DNA of 64,000 nucleotides from Girardinichthys multiradiatus (taxonomy: Eukaryota > Chordata > Actinopteri > Cyprinodontiformes > Goodeidae): the NCBI RefSeq assembly GCF_021462225.1, contig NC_061806.1, positions 4,087,234 to 4,151,233 on the forward strand, read 5' to 3'. The notes under the pieces are model-generated. The model searched no databases. It saw only the letters and a program-made list of their open reading frames with translations, and was not told the origin of the DNA. Positions 53,040 to 63,904 of the stretch are shown piece by piece (positions within the stretch are counted from its first letter, which is position 1; every line of letters begins with the position of its first letter). The translations under genes and the position numbers were made by a program.

Positions 53040-53889
53040 CATATATGTGATCTATGTCCTTAAAACCCAAGAAAAATTTGCCCAGGACTCTCTGCAGATT
53101 GCTCTCCACGGTGTCCCAGACTCTGTCACGTCTGTCACATGTGCTCAGTGTGAACCTGCTTTCATCTGTGAAGAGCTCAGTGGCGAATTTGCCAATCCTG
53201 GTGTTCTCTGGCAAATGCCAAGCATCCTGCACGGTGTTGGGCTGTGAGCCCAACCCCCATTTGTAGACGTCGGGTCCTCACACCATCCTCATGGAGTTGG
53301 TTTCTAACCGTTTGTGCAGACACATGCACATTTGTGGCCTGCTAGAGGTCATTTTGCAGGGCTCTGGCAGTGCTCCTCCTGTTGCTCCTTGCACAAAGGC
53401 GGAGGTAGCAGTCCTGCTGCTGGGTTGTTCTCCTCCTATGGCCTCCTCCACGCCTCCTGGTAGCGCCTCCAGGCTCTGGACACTACGCTGACAGACACAG
53501 CAAACCTTCTTGCCACAGCTCGCATTGATGTGCCACCCTGGATGAGCTGCACTACCTGAGCCACTTGTGTGGGTTGTAGAGTCCGTCTCATGCTACCACA
53601 AGTGTGAAAGCACCACCAACATTCAAAAGTGACCAAAACATCAGCCAGAAAGCATAGATACTGAGAAGTGGTCTGTGGTCCCCACCTGCAGAACCACTCC
53701 TTTATTGAGTGTGTCTTGCTAATCACCAAAGATTTCCCCCTGTTATCTATTCCATTTGCACAACAGCATGTGGAATTGATTGTCAATCAGTGTTGTTTCC
53801 TAAGTGGACAGTTTGATTTCACAGAAGTTTGACTTACTTGGAGTTATATTGTGTTGTTTAAGTGTTCCCTTTATTTTTTTTGAGCAGTG
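53040..53889 (-). mobile_element. Tc1-like element, fourth family, truncated
   Basis: The right end ...TTTTTTTGAGCAGTG with TA at 53890-53891 is the 5' terminus of an element read on the minus strand. The distal half, with the catalytic C-terminus and the other terminus, is missing; the left boundary is approximate. Confidence 0.75.
53060..53591 (-). pseudogene. Tc1-like transposase, truncated
   Basis: Starts at the ATG at 53591: [20 protein letters not shown], then [20 protein letters not shown], a clear HTH region. After a frame change near 53430 it continues to ELFTDESRFTLS and CDRRDRVW (first Asp) and then diverges near 53110. The second Asp and Glu are lost. Confidence 0.85.
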
Positions 53890-53934
53890 TATATGCTTCT
53901 AAAGGATAAAATTGTAAGGCAGCATGGGAAAAAC

Positions 53935-55112
53935 ATCCACTTTAATGCTAATGATACTCAGCTTTATTTATCCATAAATCCTAATGAGCACAACCAGATA
54001 GATTGATTACAGACATGTCTTGAAGACATAAAAGCATGGATGACTTAAAATTTTCTGCTTCTAAATTCATACAAGACAGAAGTTATCTTTGGACCAAAAT
54101 CTTTGAAAAAGTACCTGCTTAGTCAGTCAATTAATGTGGATAGCATTAAATTTACCTCCGGTAATAAAGTAAAAAACCTTGGTATTATTTTTGACCAGGA
54201 CGTTTCATTTAAATCCCATATTAAACAGGTTTCCAATATTAAAAATATCCTATCCAGGAGTGACGCTGAAAAACTAGTCCATGCATTTGTTACTTCAAGG
54301 CTGGACTATTAATGTTATAATTTCTTACTATCAGGATGTCCACAGAATGCAGCTAGAAGCCTTCAGCTGATCCAAAATACTGCAGCAAGAGTTCTGATGA
54401 AAATTAAAAAGAGAGATCATATTTCTCCTATTTTAGCTTCCCTTCATTGGCTCTGTTTAATCCAAAATATAATTTAAAAATCTCCTCCTCACATATAAAG
54501 CCCTTAATGATCTAGCTCCATCATACATCAGATATCTGATTGTTCCATATATTCTTAACAGAGCACTTCGTTCTCAGACTGCAGGTTTACTGGTGGTTCC
54601 TAGAGTCTCTAGAAGTAGTAGACACCCTGTCTACTTTTAAGGCTAGGCTTAAAACTTTCCTTTTTGATAAAGCTTGTAGTTAGAGTGGCTTAGGTTATCC
54701 TGAGTATCTCTGTAGTTACGCTGCTATAGGCTTAAGCTGCTGGAGGACATAATGGCCACTTTCACTCTCTTTGCTACATTCACATACTACTCTCCAATTT
54801 TGCATTATTTGCTGTTATTTAAGCTTTTAACTTTATTTTCTCTTTCAGTTTTTTTTCTTCCTAGACGCTACATCTGGCCTGGCTCAGTGTTTAGCTCTGA
54901 CACCTTCCTGGAGGAGGGCATCGACCAAGCTGCTGCTACCAACAACTCAATGTTCATCTTCCACAGATGATACACGTGGCCCTCAGTGTTTAACCCTGTC
55001 TTTCCTAGACATAACTACTAGCTGAGCTTCTACTCTGACTATTTGACTATACTGTTTCCTAGTTCGGATTAATTGGAATGTATGTACCCAACCTGAAATC
55101 TGAATTGAATTG
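53935..55112 (+). pseudogene. L2-type LINE, 5'-truncated (RT end and 3' region)
   Basis: Begins inside RT at the catalytic block (NADDTQLYLS, first residue changed), then GNKVKNLGIIFDQDVSFKSH and ILSRSDAEKLVHAFVTSRLD to a stop at 54310. The C-terminus is readable in pieces to about 54680, including a deletion of SRMGGRSFSYQ. The 3' region follows (GCTGCTATAGGCTTAAGCTG, GACACCTTCCTGGAGGAGGG) to GGAATGTATGTACCC near 55090. Same family as 19703-23880. Confidence 0.85.
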
Positions 55113-55117
55113 GAATG

Positions 55118-55387
55118 AGGGGCTGCACGGTGGCGCAGTTGGTAGTACTGTTTCCTTGAAGCAAGAAGGTGCTCGGTTGACTCCTGGCCGGGAGTCTTTC
55201 TGCATGGAGTTTTCAGGTTCTCTCCGGGTACTCTGGCTTCCTCCCACAGTCCTGTGGGTTTGTGCTGTGTGTGTCTGTGTTGCCCTGTGACGACATGTCC
55301 AGGATGTACCCCCCCCTCCCGCCCATAGACTGCTGGAGCTTCCCCGCAACCACTATGGAAGAAGCGGTAGAAAATGACTGACTAAAC
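55118..55387 (+). repeat. tRNA-derived SINE, copy 3
   Basis: GGGGCTGCACGGTGGCGCAG begins at about 55120, followed by the AAGCAAGAAGGTGC and GACTCCTGGCCGGGAGTC areas and a GAAAATGACTGACTAAA end. It directly follows the LINE tail. Confidence 0.85.
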
Positions 55388-55837
55388 TGAAACGAATGAG
55401 CCAGAATTTTATCTTGGACTAAGAAGGGAGATGAGGGATTTGGGTATGTTCAGGTGGACAGTAGGGATCTGGAGGATGAGATCACTTGCCGGGCCCTGGC
55501 GGATCTCTGGGTCCTGGACTGCCAGGCATTGGGCTCGCTCCGCTTGGCTGGCTTGGGATCTTCTGGACATGGAGCTCCTGAACTATAAGAAGAAGGCATC
55601 TCTTTCCAGCCTTGGTTTGCTCTCCCTTAGAATTTGCTGTATTGTTTTGGTTGGACACAAGATGCTGTTAATTGGATATATTCTTACGGTTTTTGTTGCA
55701 TAAGAAATGCAAACTGTACTGTGAGAGATTGCAAAATGCTACAACACAGCTTGGCTTTTTAAAGCAATGCATTTAATATTAATATATCTTATGTTTGTGA
55801 TGAATGCTTGTTTGATACACACTTTTACTGTAAATTG
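55388..55837. other. No gene seen
   Basis: The Trp- and Leu-rich frame at 55431-55703 is unrecognised and probably not coding. Confidence 0.35.
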
Positions 55838-56062
55838 TCTGAATAGCGCTTTTCTAGTATTACTGACCACTCAAAGTGCTTTAGACCAAAGCCACATTCA
55901 CCCAGTCACACTCAATCATACACCAAAACATAAATTGGTAAGCAAATTGCGTTAAGTTACTTTTCCAGGCATCCATCAGCACGTGGCAGGAGTAAAGTGG
56001 AATCAAACCCACAACTTTCACATTGCAAAACAACCATTCTTCTCACTGTCTATTGCAGTCCT
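55838..56062 (-). repeat. Common fish SINE-like repeat, reverse orientation
   Basis: GAATAGCGCTTTTCTAGTAT, CCACTCAAAGTGCTTTA, CACATTCACCCAGTCACAC and a degenerate reversed tRNA-like head at about 56010-56060 (GAATCAAACCCACAACTTTC). Family name not resolved. Confidence 0.5.
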
Positions 56063-56464
56063 CTGAAGTAGTTAGAAGGTTCTAGTGCTGATGTGTCACA
56101 ATGCCAAATACATTTTTAGAGAGAAGAGGCTTTCTCCTGGCAACCCTCCCAGGAATATCTGTATGTGTTTGTGTGTGTACACACACACAAACACACACAC
56201 AAAATCAAACAAAAAACTTTTTGGACAAAGCTCCTAGAGGTCCTCCTGCAGCCAGTCCTGCAAACTGGGAGATTGGCTACATCAATGAACAAGGTACCAA
56301 TGTTGGGGCTTTTTGATTACTTCTCTTGTTCCTCTTTGAGCCCTTGGTATTTCTCTTGGTCATGTTCCTGTTTCTTGATGTTACACTCAGTTGGAATCAT
56401 TGTGTCTACCAATACTGCTTTCTTTGTTGTACTTTTTATATTACTACAATGTCCAGTTGGTTGG
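56063..56464. other. CA/TG-rich and unassigned sequence
   Basis: A TG/CA microsatellite foldback lies at about 56161-56203; the rest has no recognisable gene or repeat. Confidence 0.4.
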
Positions 56465-57050
56465 TGTCAGGGGCCAAACAGTTAGACAAAGGACAAAAGT
56501 ATACAAGAAATATCCTCCATTTATTCTTCCATGAAAGTTGACAAAAATCCATCAAAAGCACACAAAACAAAATCTAGAAAAATGGACCCATAGGAAGGAA
56601 AGAATCAACCAACACATAACCTAGAATGACTTCTTACACCGAACACAAGGGAATTTAAACATACAAGCTAGCCTACATGAAACAAGGAAGGGAGGGACAA
56701 GACATCTAAGACAAACAATAAATAAACCTAAACAACTAATTCACCCTTACAAATCATAACACAAATATAAAAACTAAGACATTCTAACACCAACAGTTTT
56801 TAAACAATGGAGCTTTCAGAGTTTGACAGCTTCTCCAGAGTTAAGCCCGCCTTTTTCACCAGCCTGATGGCTTCCTCCACTTCCTGGAGTCACGTCACAT
56901 TTGCTCCCCCCAGCTAGTTCCTTCCACCTCAGCAAAAGAAACAAACAATTAATAATCTGCACAAACATAGGCTGTTTACTAACTGTGCACCCAGCTTAGC
57001 AAACATCCAAAATACTACAAGAAAGTGCTATCAAACAAATATGTGTTTCA
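56465..57050 (-). repeat. Gmr1-like element, 3' LTR
   Basis: About 586 bp; on the plus strand TGTCAGGGGCCAAACAG to ATGTGTTTCA. By eye closely similar to 59244-59837, with small indels. The inner boundary is approximate because integrase is deleted up to it. Confidence 0.8.
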
Positions 57051-57630
57051 ACAGTCTTTCAGATTTCAAAGGGAACACTTCTGGATACTTTGTCGCATAA
57101 TCAGTAATAACCAACATGAATCGGTTACCTGATTTGCTCTCCTCCACCGGGCCCACAACATCCATGCCAAAACATTCAAATGGTGTATTTATTATAGGAA
57201 GAGGATGAAGGGGAGCTTTTGCTGCAACTTTGGTTGATGTTTTTTGACGTTGAGGACAACTCCTGCAAAATCTGGCAACATCGTTATGCAATCCAACACT
57301 GCTGAATACGGGCTATTGTTTTATGTTTCCCCAGGTGGCCATCCCAGGTTATGGAATGGCCCAAAATTAAAACAGTCTCTCTGGCTGTTTTGGGTACCAC
57401 GAGCTGTTCCACTGCTCCATGTTTCCTATAGGATGCCATTTTGCATGGAGAATACCTCTGCAGTTCCTCCCTCTCCAGCTCTCTTAATAAAGTCAGCCAA
57501 ACTTCTATCCTGATGCTGTAGTTCCACAATATTATAAGGAATTATAAAGCCTAGCTGGACATCAGGTTCAGGTAACACAGAAGAGGTTGTTATACGTCTA
57601 AATTTGTCTCGTTTGCGCTGCATACGGGAC
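57031..57630 (-). pseudogene. Gmr1-like integrase, N-terminal half
   Basis: Pieces in three frames. 57623 to 57426 is a linker (RDKFRRITTSSVLPEPDVQL, IPYNIVELQHQDRSLADF). 57529 to 57284 is QLVVPKTARETVLILGHSI, then GHLGKHKTIARIQQ, the His pair of the zinc domain. 57291 to 57031 is CRSCPQRQKTS (Cys pair, one residue changed), GMDVVGPVEESKSGNRFMLV and ITDYATKYPEVFPLK, which holds the first catalytic Asp region. The frame runs out into the LTR after PLKSERL. The second Asp and Glu are absent. Confidence 0.82.
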
Positions 57631-57666
57631 TTTCGTTCTTTAGTTGGACCTGCTTCAATCTCAGCC

Positions 57667-57999
57667 TCAAAAAAATGGTAACGCTCTTAGGCTGGGGTCA
57701 TCTTCCTTGGAAGCCTTAGACTGAGATCGTGTCATGACAACATTGCACATTTTCAGAGCATTTATCAATTCAGTGAGGACTGGGAGATCATTTCCCAAAA
57801 CTAAAGGAAACGGTAATTTATCCATGACCCCCACATTCAGCAGGTAGACATGTCCTTGCACCTTTATATAAATGTCTGCTGTGGGATAATGTTTTTCATC
57901 TCCATGAACACAGCAGATGGGTAACGTTTCCGAGGTGCAAATCTTATTTGACGGAACATACCTGCGAAGTACAAGATCTCCACAGTAGTCTCCACCCAC
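57667..57999 (-). pseudogene. Gmr1-like protease segment
   Basis: CCVHGDEKHYPTADIYIKVQ, GHVYLLNVGVMDKLPFPLVL and GNDLPVL follow the retropepsin body and C-terminal motif of this group. The catalytic DTG/DSG triplet is not readable in the preceding YCGDLVLRRY stretch. It overlaps the gag frame by a frame shift. Confidence 0.65.
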
Positions 58000-59178
58000 G
58001 GCTGCTTTTGTTTAGTTAATACATGGTTCTCTCTGGGTACAAAGCACATCTGTGAGAATTTGGCAGGATTTTGAGGACACATTGGTTTTGTGTGGCCTTC
58101 TTGACCATACAAATAGCATAGGGGTTTTTTCAGGGGTTTTATTTGACTTGAGAATCCCCATTTCCCCTTTCCCGACTGCTTACCCACAGTTTCAATTGAA
58201 CCGGTGTTACCTGGGGTCGGTGTAAAATCCCATTTTGCTGCTTTAAAGGCACATGGTTGGCTCTTCCTACGTGCTGATACAAATGCATCTGCCAACAAAA
58301 CCGCCTCTGCTGCATCTTTTGGATTTCGTTCCTTAATCCACACTTGAAGTTCTGGAGACAACATCCGGAAATACTGCTCAAGAATTATAATTTCATTAAT
58401 TTCTTCAACAGTCTTACCTTGGGGCTGGACCCACTTCCCATAAAGCTCCTTGAGTTTCACATAGAGCTCCCTGGGAGACTCATTTGGTTCCACCTGGAGA
58501 GAGCGAAGCCTCTGACGACAGATCTCGCTATTAATTTCGCATTTCTGTAAAATGGCAGCCTTAACACACTCATAGTTCATTGACTCATCCACATCCATAT
58601 GTACATACGCACTCCTGGCTTTCCCAGTTAAGAGTGGAATCAAGTGAAATTCCCAGTCATGTTTAGGCCATCTGCAAACACATGCTATCCTTTCGAAAGT
58701 TATAAGGAAGTGTTCAACGTCATCATCATCACTTAACTTCTGCAATTTTGGTACTTTAGAGAAAGGGATAGGTATAGAGTCACCTGGTTTAACCGAAGAG
58801 GGCGCCGATTCCGGTGGCAAACGGTCTAAATCCTCTTCAGCCTCTCCTGAGACACAGGCCTCAAGCCTGCAGAGGAGTGGGTGGGGTCTTGTACTACAGG
58901 CCTCAGGCCTATAGAAGGGTATGTCTGCACCTCCATTTGAAATAAACTGAACTGATGCTGGAGAGCCTTAAACCTGTGGTCCTGACGTTCCATCTCCTTC
59001 TCCCATCGTTCCTCTCGAGTTTTCTGTTGACCAATATGGGCTTGAAGGATATTCGCCAGATCAGATATAGTCGGCTCTCTCCCCTGTCCATCATCTTCAC
59101 CATCAGCCGCTTCACAATACTCATGGTCTGTTTGTTCTTCCCTATCTACAGGGGCTAACTTGCCTTTACCTCCTTTCA
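57864..59178 (-). pseudogene. Gmr1-like gag with SCAN-like domain and zinc knuckle
   Basis: Likely start ATG at 59178 (MKGGKGKLAPVDREE). An acidic, coiled-coil-like N-terminal part (KTREERWEKEMERQDHRFKA) stops at 58826 and the next frame opens at 58820. It has FERIACVCRWPKHDWEFHLI, PLLTGKARSAYVHMD, ICRQRLRSLQVEPNESPREL and QYFRMLSPELQVWIKERNP, which follow the SCAN/capsid-C-like fold region. The knuckle CYLYGQEGHTKPMC has lost its second Cys. Gag of this group is the known source of vertebrate SCAN domains. Confidence 0.8.
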
Positions 59179-59223
59179 TTTTAACCAAAAAATGAATAAA
59201 TACTAATGTCCTTAACTGGATGG

Positions 59224-59241
59224 ATCCCTCTCCTGACACCA
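59224..59241 (-). promoter_or_regulatory. Gmr1-like primer-binding site, tRNA-Leu-like
   Basis: The minus strand reads TGGTGTCAGGAGAGGGAT, two bases after the LTR. It complements a vertebrate tRNA-Leu 3' end as recalled, with one mismatch. Confidence 0.65.
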
Positions 59242-59243
59242 AT

Positions 59244-59837
59244 TGTCAGGGACCAAACAGTTAGACAAAGGACAAAAGTATACAAGAAATATCCTCCATT
59301 TATTCTTCCATGAAAGTTGACAAAAATCCATCAAAAGCACACAAAAAAATCGAGAAAAATGGACCCATAGGAAGGAAAGAATCAACCTACACATAACCTA
59401 GACTGACTTCTTACACCGAACACAAGGGAATTTAAACATACAAGCTAGCCTACATGAAACAAGGAAGGGAGGGACAAGACATCTAAGACAAACAATAAAT
59501 AAACCTAAACAACTTATTCACCCTTAAAAATCATAACTACAACACAAATATAAAAACTAAGACATTCTAACACCAAACAGTTTTTAAACAATGGAGCTTT
59601 CAGAGTTTGACAGCTTCTCCAGAGTTAAGTCCCCCTTTTTCACCAGCCTGATGGCTTCCTCCACTTCCTGGTGTCATGTCACATTTGCTCCCCCCAGCTA
59701 GTTCCTTCCACCTCAGCAAAAGACACTAACAATTAATAATATGTACAAACATAGGCTGTTTACTAACTGTGTGCACCCAGCTTAGCAAACATCCAAAATA
59801 CTACAAGAAAGTGCCATCAAACAAATCTAATGTGTTG
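59244..59837 (-). repeat. Gmr1-like element, 5' LTR
   Basis: About 594 bp; starts TGTCAGGGACCAAACAG on the plus strand and ends near AATGTGTTGA. Paired with 56465-57050. Confidence 0.8.
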
Positions 59838-59839
59838 AA

Positions 59840-61017
59840 GAAAGTTTTTCTATCTAAGGAAACCCAGCAGATTGCATCGAGTCAGAGACTTGTAGCATTC
59901 ACTCCTCCTGGATGAGCATGTAGAGACAGTGGACAGTCACTGGCGTTGACTTTGCAGCAATCCCTCATACTGAGCATGCATGTAGTGACAGTGGAGAGGA
60001 AAAACTCCCTTTTAACAGGAAGAAACCTCCAGCAGAACCAGGCTCAGTGTGAGCGGCCATCTGCCACGACCGACTGGGGGTTTTAGAAGGCAGAGACACA
60101 AAAAGAATACAGAAGCACTGATCCAGCAGTACTTTCTATAGGAGGGAAAAGTAAATGTTAATGGATGTAGCTCCTTTAGTCGTTTCATCTAGAAAGAAAG
60201 AACAGATAAACTCTGAGCCAGTTTTCAAGATTAGAGTCTGAAAGAGAGCACATATAATTAGTTACAGTAAAAGCTCAGTCAGTAGCTATGTCTAGGAGAG
60301 AAAAAGGGTTAAACACTGAAAGACAGGGCCAAGTGGATCATCGGTAGAGGGTAAGCATTAAGTTGTTGCCAGCAGAAGCTTGGACGATGCCCCCATCCAG
60401 GACGGTGTCACGGGTAGACACAGAGTCAGGCCAGGTGTAGCTTGTAGGAAGAGAAAAGAGAGAGAAAATAAAGTTAAAAGCTGAAATAACAGCAAATAAT
60501 GCAAAATTGGAGAGTAGTATGTGAATGTAGCAAAGAGAGTGAAAGTGGCCATTATGTCCTCCAGCAGCCTAAGCCTATAGCAGCATAACTACAAAGATAG
60601 CTCAGGATAACCTAAGCCACTCTAACTATAAGCTTTATCAAAAAGGAACGTTTTAAGCCTAGCCTTAAAAGTAGACAGGGTGTCTGCCTCACGGACTCAA
60701 ACTGGGAGCTGGTTCCACAGGAGAGGAGCCTGATAACTAAAGGATCTGCCTCCCATTCTACTTCTAGAGACTCTAGGAGCCACCAGTAAACCTGCAGTCT
60801 GAGATCGAAGTGCTCTGTTAGGAACATATGGAACAACCAGATCTCTGATGTATGATGGAGCTAGATATTTAAGGGCTTTATATGTGAAGAGGATAATATT
60901 AAATTGGATTCTGGATTTAACAGGGAGCCAATGAAGGGAAGCTAAAATAGGAGAAATATGATGCCTCTTTTTAATTTTCATCAGAACTCTGGCTAGATAT
61001 TTAAGGGCTTTATATAA
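59840..61017 (-). pseudogene. L2-type LINE, 5'-truncated, reverse orientation
   Basis: 3' region blocks (CCCAGCAGATTGCATCGAGT, AGGAAGAAACCTCCAGCAGA, CGACCGACTGGGGGTTTTAG) come first on the plus strand. Further in is the RT C-terminus, read on the minus strand from 61015 to 60697: ISPILASLHWLPVKSRIQFN, YKALKYLAPSYIRDL and SRMGGRSFSYQAPLLWNQLP. The end near 61015 repeats 24 bp from 60860. The terminal tail is missing at the junction with the Gmr1-like LTR. Confidence 0.85.
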
Positions 61018-61029
61018 CTCCATGCTCCA

Positions 61030-61592
61030 ACTTTGTGGAGCATGGAGTTGTCCAAAATATCTTGGTATACTGAACCATTCAGATTAAGGGGCCAAGCCCA
61101 GCTCCTGAAAAATAACCCTGGAACATAATCCCCTAATACCATGACGCTCATTGCGCACTGTTCTTGAGCTCATCTGAAGGTCACATATAGTTTGGAGGTC
61201 TGTAGAGTCTGACGCAGCAGAAAATCAGCAACATCTGCACACTATGTGCACCAGCGTCCACTGCCCCTGCTTCGTCAGTTTACATGGCCTACCACTTTAT
61301 GGCTGAGGGGCTGTTGTTCCCAATCACTTCCACTTTCTTATAATACCAATGACAGTTGACGATGGAATATTTAGAAGGCAGGAAATTTCATGACCGGACT
61401 TGTTACACAGGCGGTATCCCATCACAGTACCGCGTTGGAATTCACTGAGTCCCTTAGCGTGACCCATTCTCTCACAAATGTTTGTAGAACAGCATGCCTA
61501 GGTGCTTTATTAAATACATCTGTGGCCATGGAAGTGATTGGAACACCTGATTTCAGTTATTTGAATGGGTGTGCAAATACTTTTGACAATAC
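61030..61592 (-). mobile_element. Tc1-like element, fifth family, deletion derivative
   Basis: CATGGAGTTGTCCAAAATAT, then GGGGCCAAGCCCAGCTCCTG, TTTGGAGGTCTGTAGAGTCT and a terminal CATGGAAGTGATTGGAACAC...TTTTGACAATACAGTGTA, ending at a TA. These are parts of one known fish Tc1-like layout, with internal deletions and no left terminus. No transposase frame remains. Confidence 0.65.
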
Positions 61593-62904
61593 AGTGTAGA
61601 TCATCATAGTCCAACAAAAAATGTATGTGGATTGGTTACACTGATCTGGGTGGAAGAACAGCTAAAATGAGCTTGTTTTAAGAGACAGCTGCCAATAAAA
61701 TTGTCAGAAGGAAGAAAGTATAACTGCTGTGGTTGTAACATTTTGTCTGAGCTGCAGGGATTTACGTTTTAGTTTTAGAATTTCTTGACCATGGCTTTAA
61801 GGAATTTGGGTATAAATAAGGACAGCATGTTTCTCAATAGCATATATGTAAAAAATAAAACATCAGTCTGCAGTGCAAGAGTTATATTGGGCCTTCCTTT
61901 AGTGATCAGCATTGCTTAGAAGAACAACCTTTGCTTGTGGGGACATGAAGACACATTTTCAGATATGTCAGAATAATAAAAAATGTTAGTTTGAAAATAT
62001 TCTCATTTTTCCCGAAGAACAGATGGCATCTGTGATAAAAATGGTCCCAGTCCTTGAGGCATTAGATATGAAAGCAGATATAGGCATTAGGAGAGTTTCT
62101 AGTCCTTGTCTTGCCAGATGCTCTCAGAAGATTGCTGGTAAACAGCAGAATTTTCATTTAATCTAGATTAAAAAGCAGCTAATAGGCACTGCTTAGTGTA
62201 AAACAGATCCTTTAGTTTTTAAGCATGTCAGGTTGAGGTATAGGCAATGAAAAATAAAAAGCAATTTGTAAAACTAACAAACACTACAAGTCTTAACACT
62301 GAGTCTGAAACTAATACTTTGATGAGTGCAGGAGTGGGTATTGCATGCATAGACAAAAACAGAACTTCACATTAATTGACTTTAAAATATTCATGCTCTC
62401 CAATGCCTCTTGTTAATTTTTATGAAGGCTGAGAGAAGCAAAGCAGAGGATTGTTTTATGTTGTTTTTGACAGTGGGCCAGCAGTTCAGCGAACATAACA
62501 GAGAAAATATAAATCCAGCTTGCTTTGAAGCCACATTGACTGAAAGTGGTAAGTTAAGCTATCCATTAAACACTTAAATGTCAATGATCCGCATGTGATA
62601 AAAGGAAATTACTTCCACTTAATAGGCTGCAATGGAGAAGAATTAGAATAAGACAGGAAGCATTGAGAACACAGAGACAAAACAACAATAAGTATGTTTC
62701 TGATCATATACAGCTGCAGAGCATGAATTGCCAGCACAAATGCACAAGAACAATATCTTAAACACATAGGCTTTATCAAAAGAATGCTTAAACCATCTTA
62801 CAGGGGGCTGATGTAGGTTTTTGCAGCTTGCAGCGTATTCGTACAGTGAAATTAATGCTGTTCTGAACATTTGCTGCCATAAATAAAAACCATCTGTTTA
62901 AAGC
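61593..62904. other. No gene seen
   Basis: AT-rich unique-looking sequence. The minus frame 62870-62643 is unrecognised. Confidence 0.4.
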
Positions 62905-63470
62905 CTGTTTGTTGGGCTGGCTCGATGGCATGCCACCTGCCGATTGCTTGCCAGGTGAGTTGATCCCGTCTTGGTGTGGGGTCGGGGGGTCCTGTTTGGG
63001 TACGGGGCTCGTGGTGTCTGCTCAGTTGAACTCGCATGCGGTAGCTGGGGTGGCGTCACGCAGGTACCTAGATCTAGGAGTATACTGTATGTATGGGGAG
63101 TGCAAGGGTGAGTAGGGCATCCATTCTTGTGTGTCTTAACATTGGGTGTGTGGGTGTGAATATTTGTATGTATAAGAAAAGTGGAAAAGTGTGATTCTGA
63201 CTGTGTGCCTGCTTTTCTGTCAGGTTGGGTCTTGGGCTACCCCTCTTCTGGGAGGTGATCCCGGCAGAGGTCCTACAGGGAGTCCTAGGCTCCATGGGGC
63301 CTTTTGGATGTAGCTCCCATCTCCTCTGTGTCTAACTGGGGTCATGCGGGGTTTTGGATTCAGGTGTTTACAGGTACACAGATATACTCTACATTTAGCT
63401 GCAGTTGTTACTAAATACATCCTTTTGTTTACCCCCTTTTGTTTACACTTCCATGTCCATTGCATATGGA
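62905..63470 (+). repeat. Unclassified GC-rich dispersed repeat
   Basis: GGGCTGGCTCGATGGCATGC, a G/T-rich middle, GAGTATACTGTATGTATGGG, GGGTGTGTGGGTGTGAATAT and CTCCTCTGTGTCTAACTGGG to TTCCATGTCCATTGCATATG. I recall this block order from other fish genomes, but only one copy is present here, so repeat status is from memory. Confidence 0.45.
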
Positions 63471-63496
63471 ATAATCCCAAAGCAACTTGTAATAAC

Positions 63497-63521
63497 GTTT
63501 TATATATATATATATATAAAA
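63497..63521. repeat. Short TA microsatellite
   Basis: TTTTATATATATATATATAT followed by AAAAT, self-complementary. Confidence 0.8.
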
Positions 63522-63661
63522 TGTGAATCCCTCATGCCTCATGAATCCCTTGGCTATCAAAAAAACTTTGATTAGCAGCAAGTCATAAACTGAGCATTGT
63601 CCTGTCAGTATGCCACATGGTCTTTAAGAAGCACTTTATAAAAGGAAACAAGCCACCTTTC

Positions 63662-63904
63662 TCAGGGTAATGTGCATTTCATACTGTTTCTATGTTTATG
63701 TCTACCATCTTTCCACTGATCAGTAGCACTGTCCAGCTTTCTAGCCATGAACTTATATACCTCAAAAGTGAGATCTGCAGCCACACCCCATAGATTTGTC
63801 ACATCCTTCAACAAATGAGCCTTACCCAAACATGACGGAGATTCATGATACCCATAATGAGGACTCAAGGCCATAACACAAAAAGGACACAAGTAGGAAG
63901 CCAT
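63662..63904 (-). pseudogene. Possible DIRS-type gag N-terminus (zinc cluster)
   Basis: 80 codons from the ATG at 63904: CPFCVMALSPHYGYHESPSC, then LGKAHLLKD. The pattern C-x2-C...H-x(n)-CLG-x-x-H resembles the Cys/His cluster at the start of DIRS-like gag proteins in fish, with one expected Cys replaced by Ser. No other part of such an element is seen downstream on this strand and nothing supports expression. Confidence 0.3.

Larger units (their letters stand above)
56465..59837 (-). mobile_element. Gmr1-like Ty3/Gypsy element, internally deleted
   Basis: Minus-strand element with LTRs at 56465-57050 and 59244-59837. A primer site complementary to tRNA-Leu lies beside the right LTR. Internal order: SCAN-like gag, protease-like segment, then integrase, with no RT between protease and integrase. 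That order (PR-IN before RT) is the hallmark of the Gmr1 group. The element is cut inside integrase and joined directly to the 3' LTR, so RT/RNase H, expected after integrase, are deleted. No clear target duplication was found. Confidence 0.82.

Noticed and set aside
55431..55703. Trp-rich 90-codon frame as a membrane protein
   Set aside because: Only the tail is hydrophobic, no homology recognised, and it sits between two SINE-type repeats.
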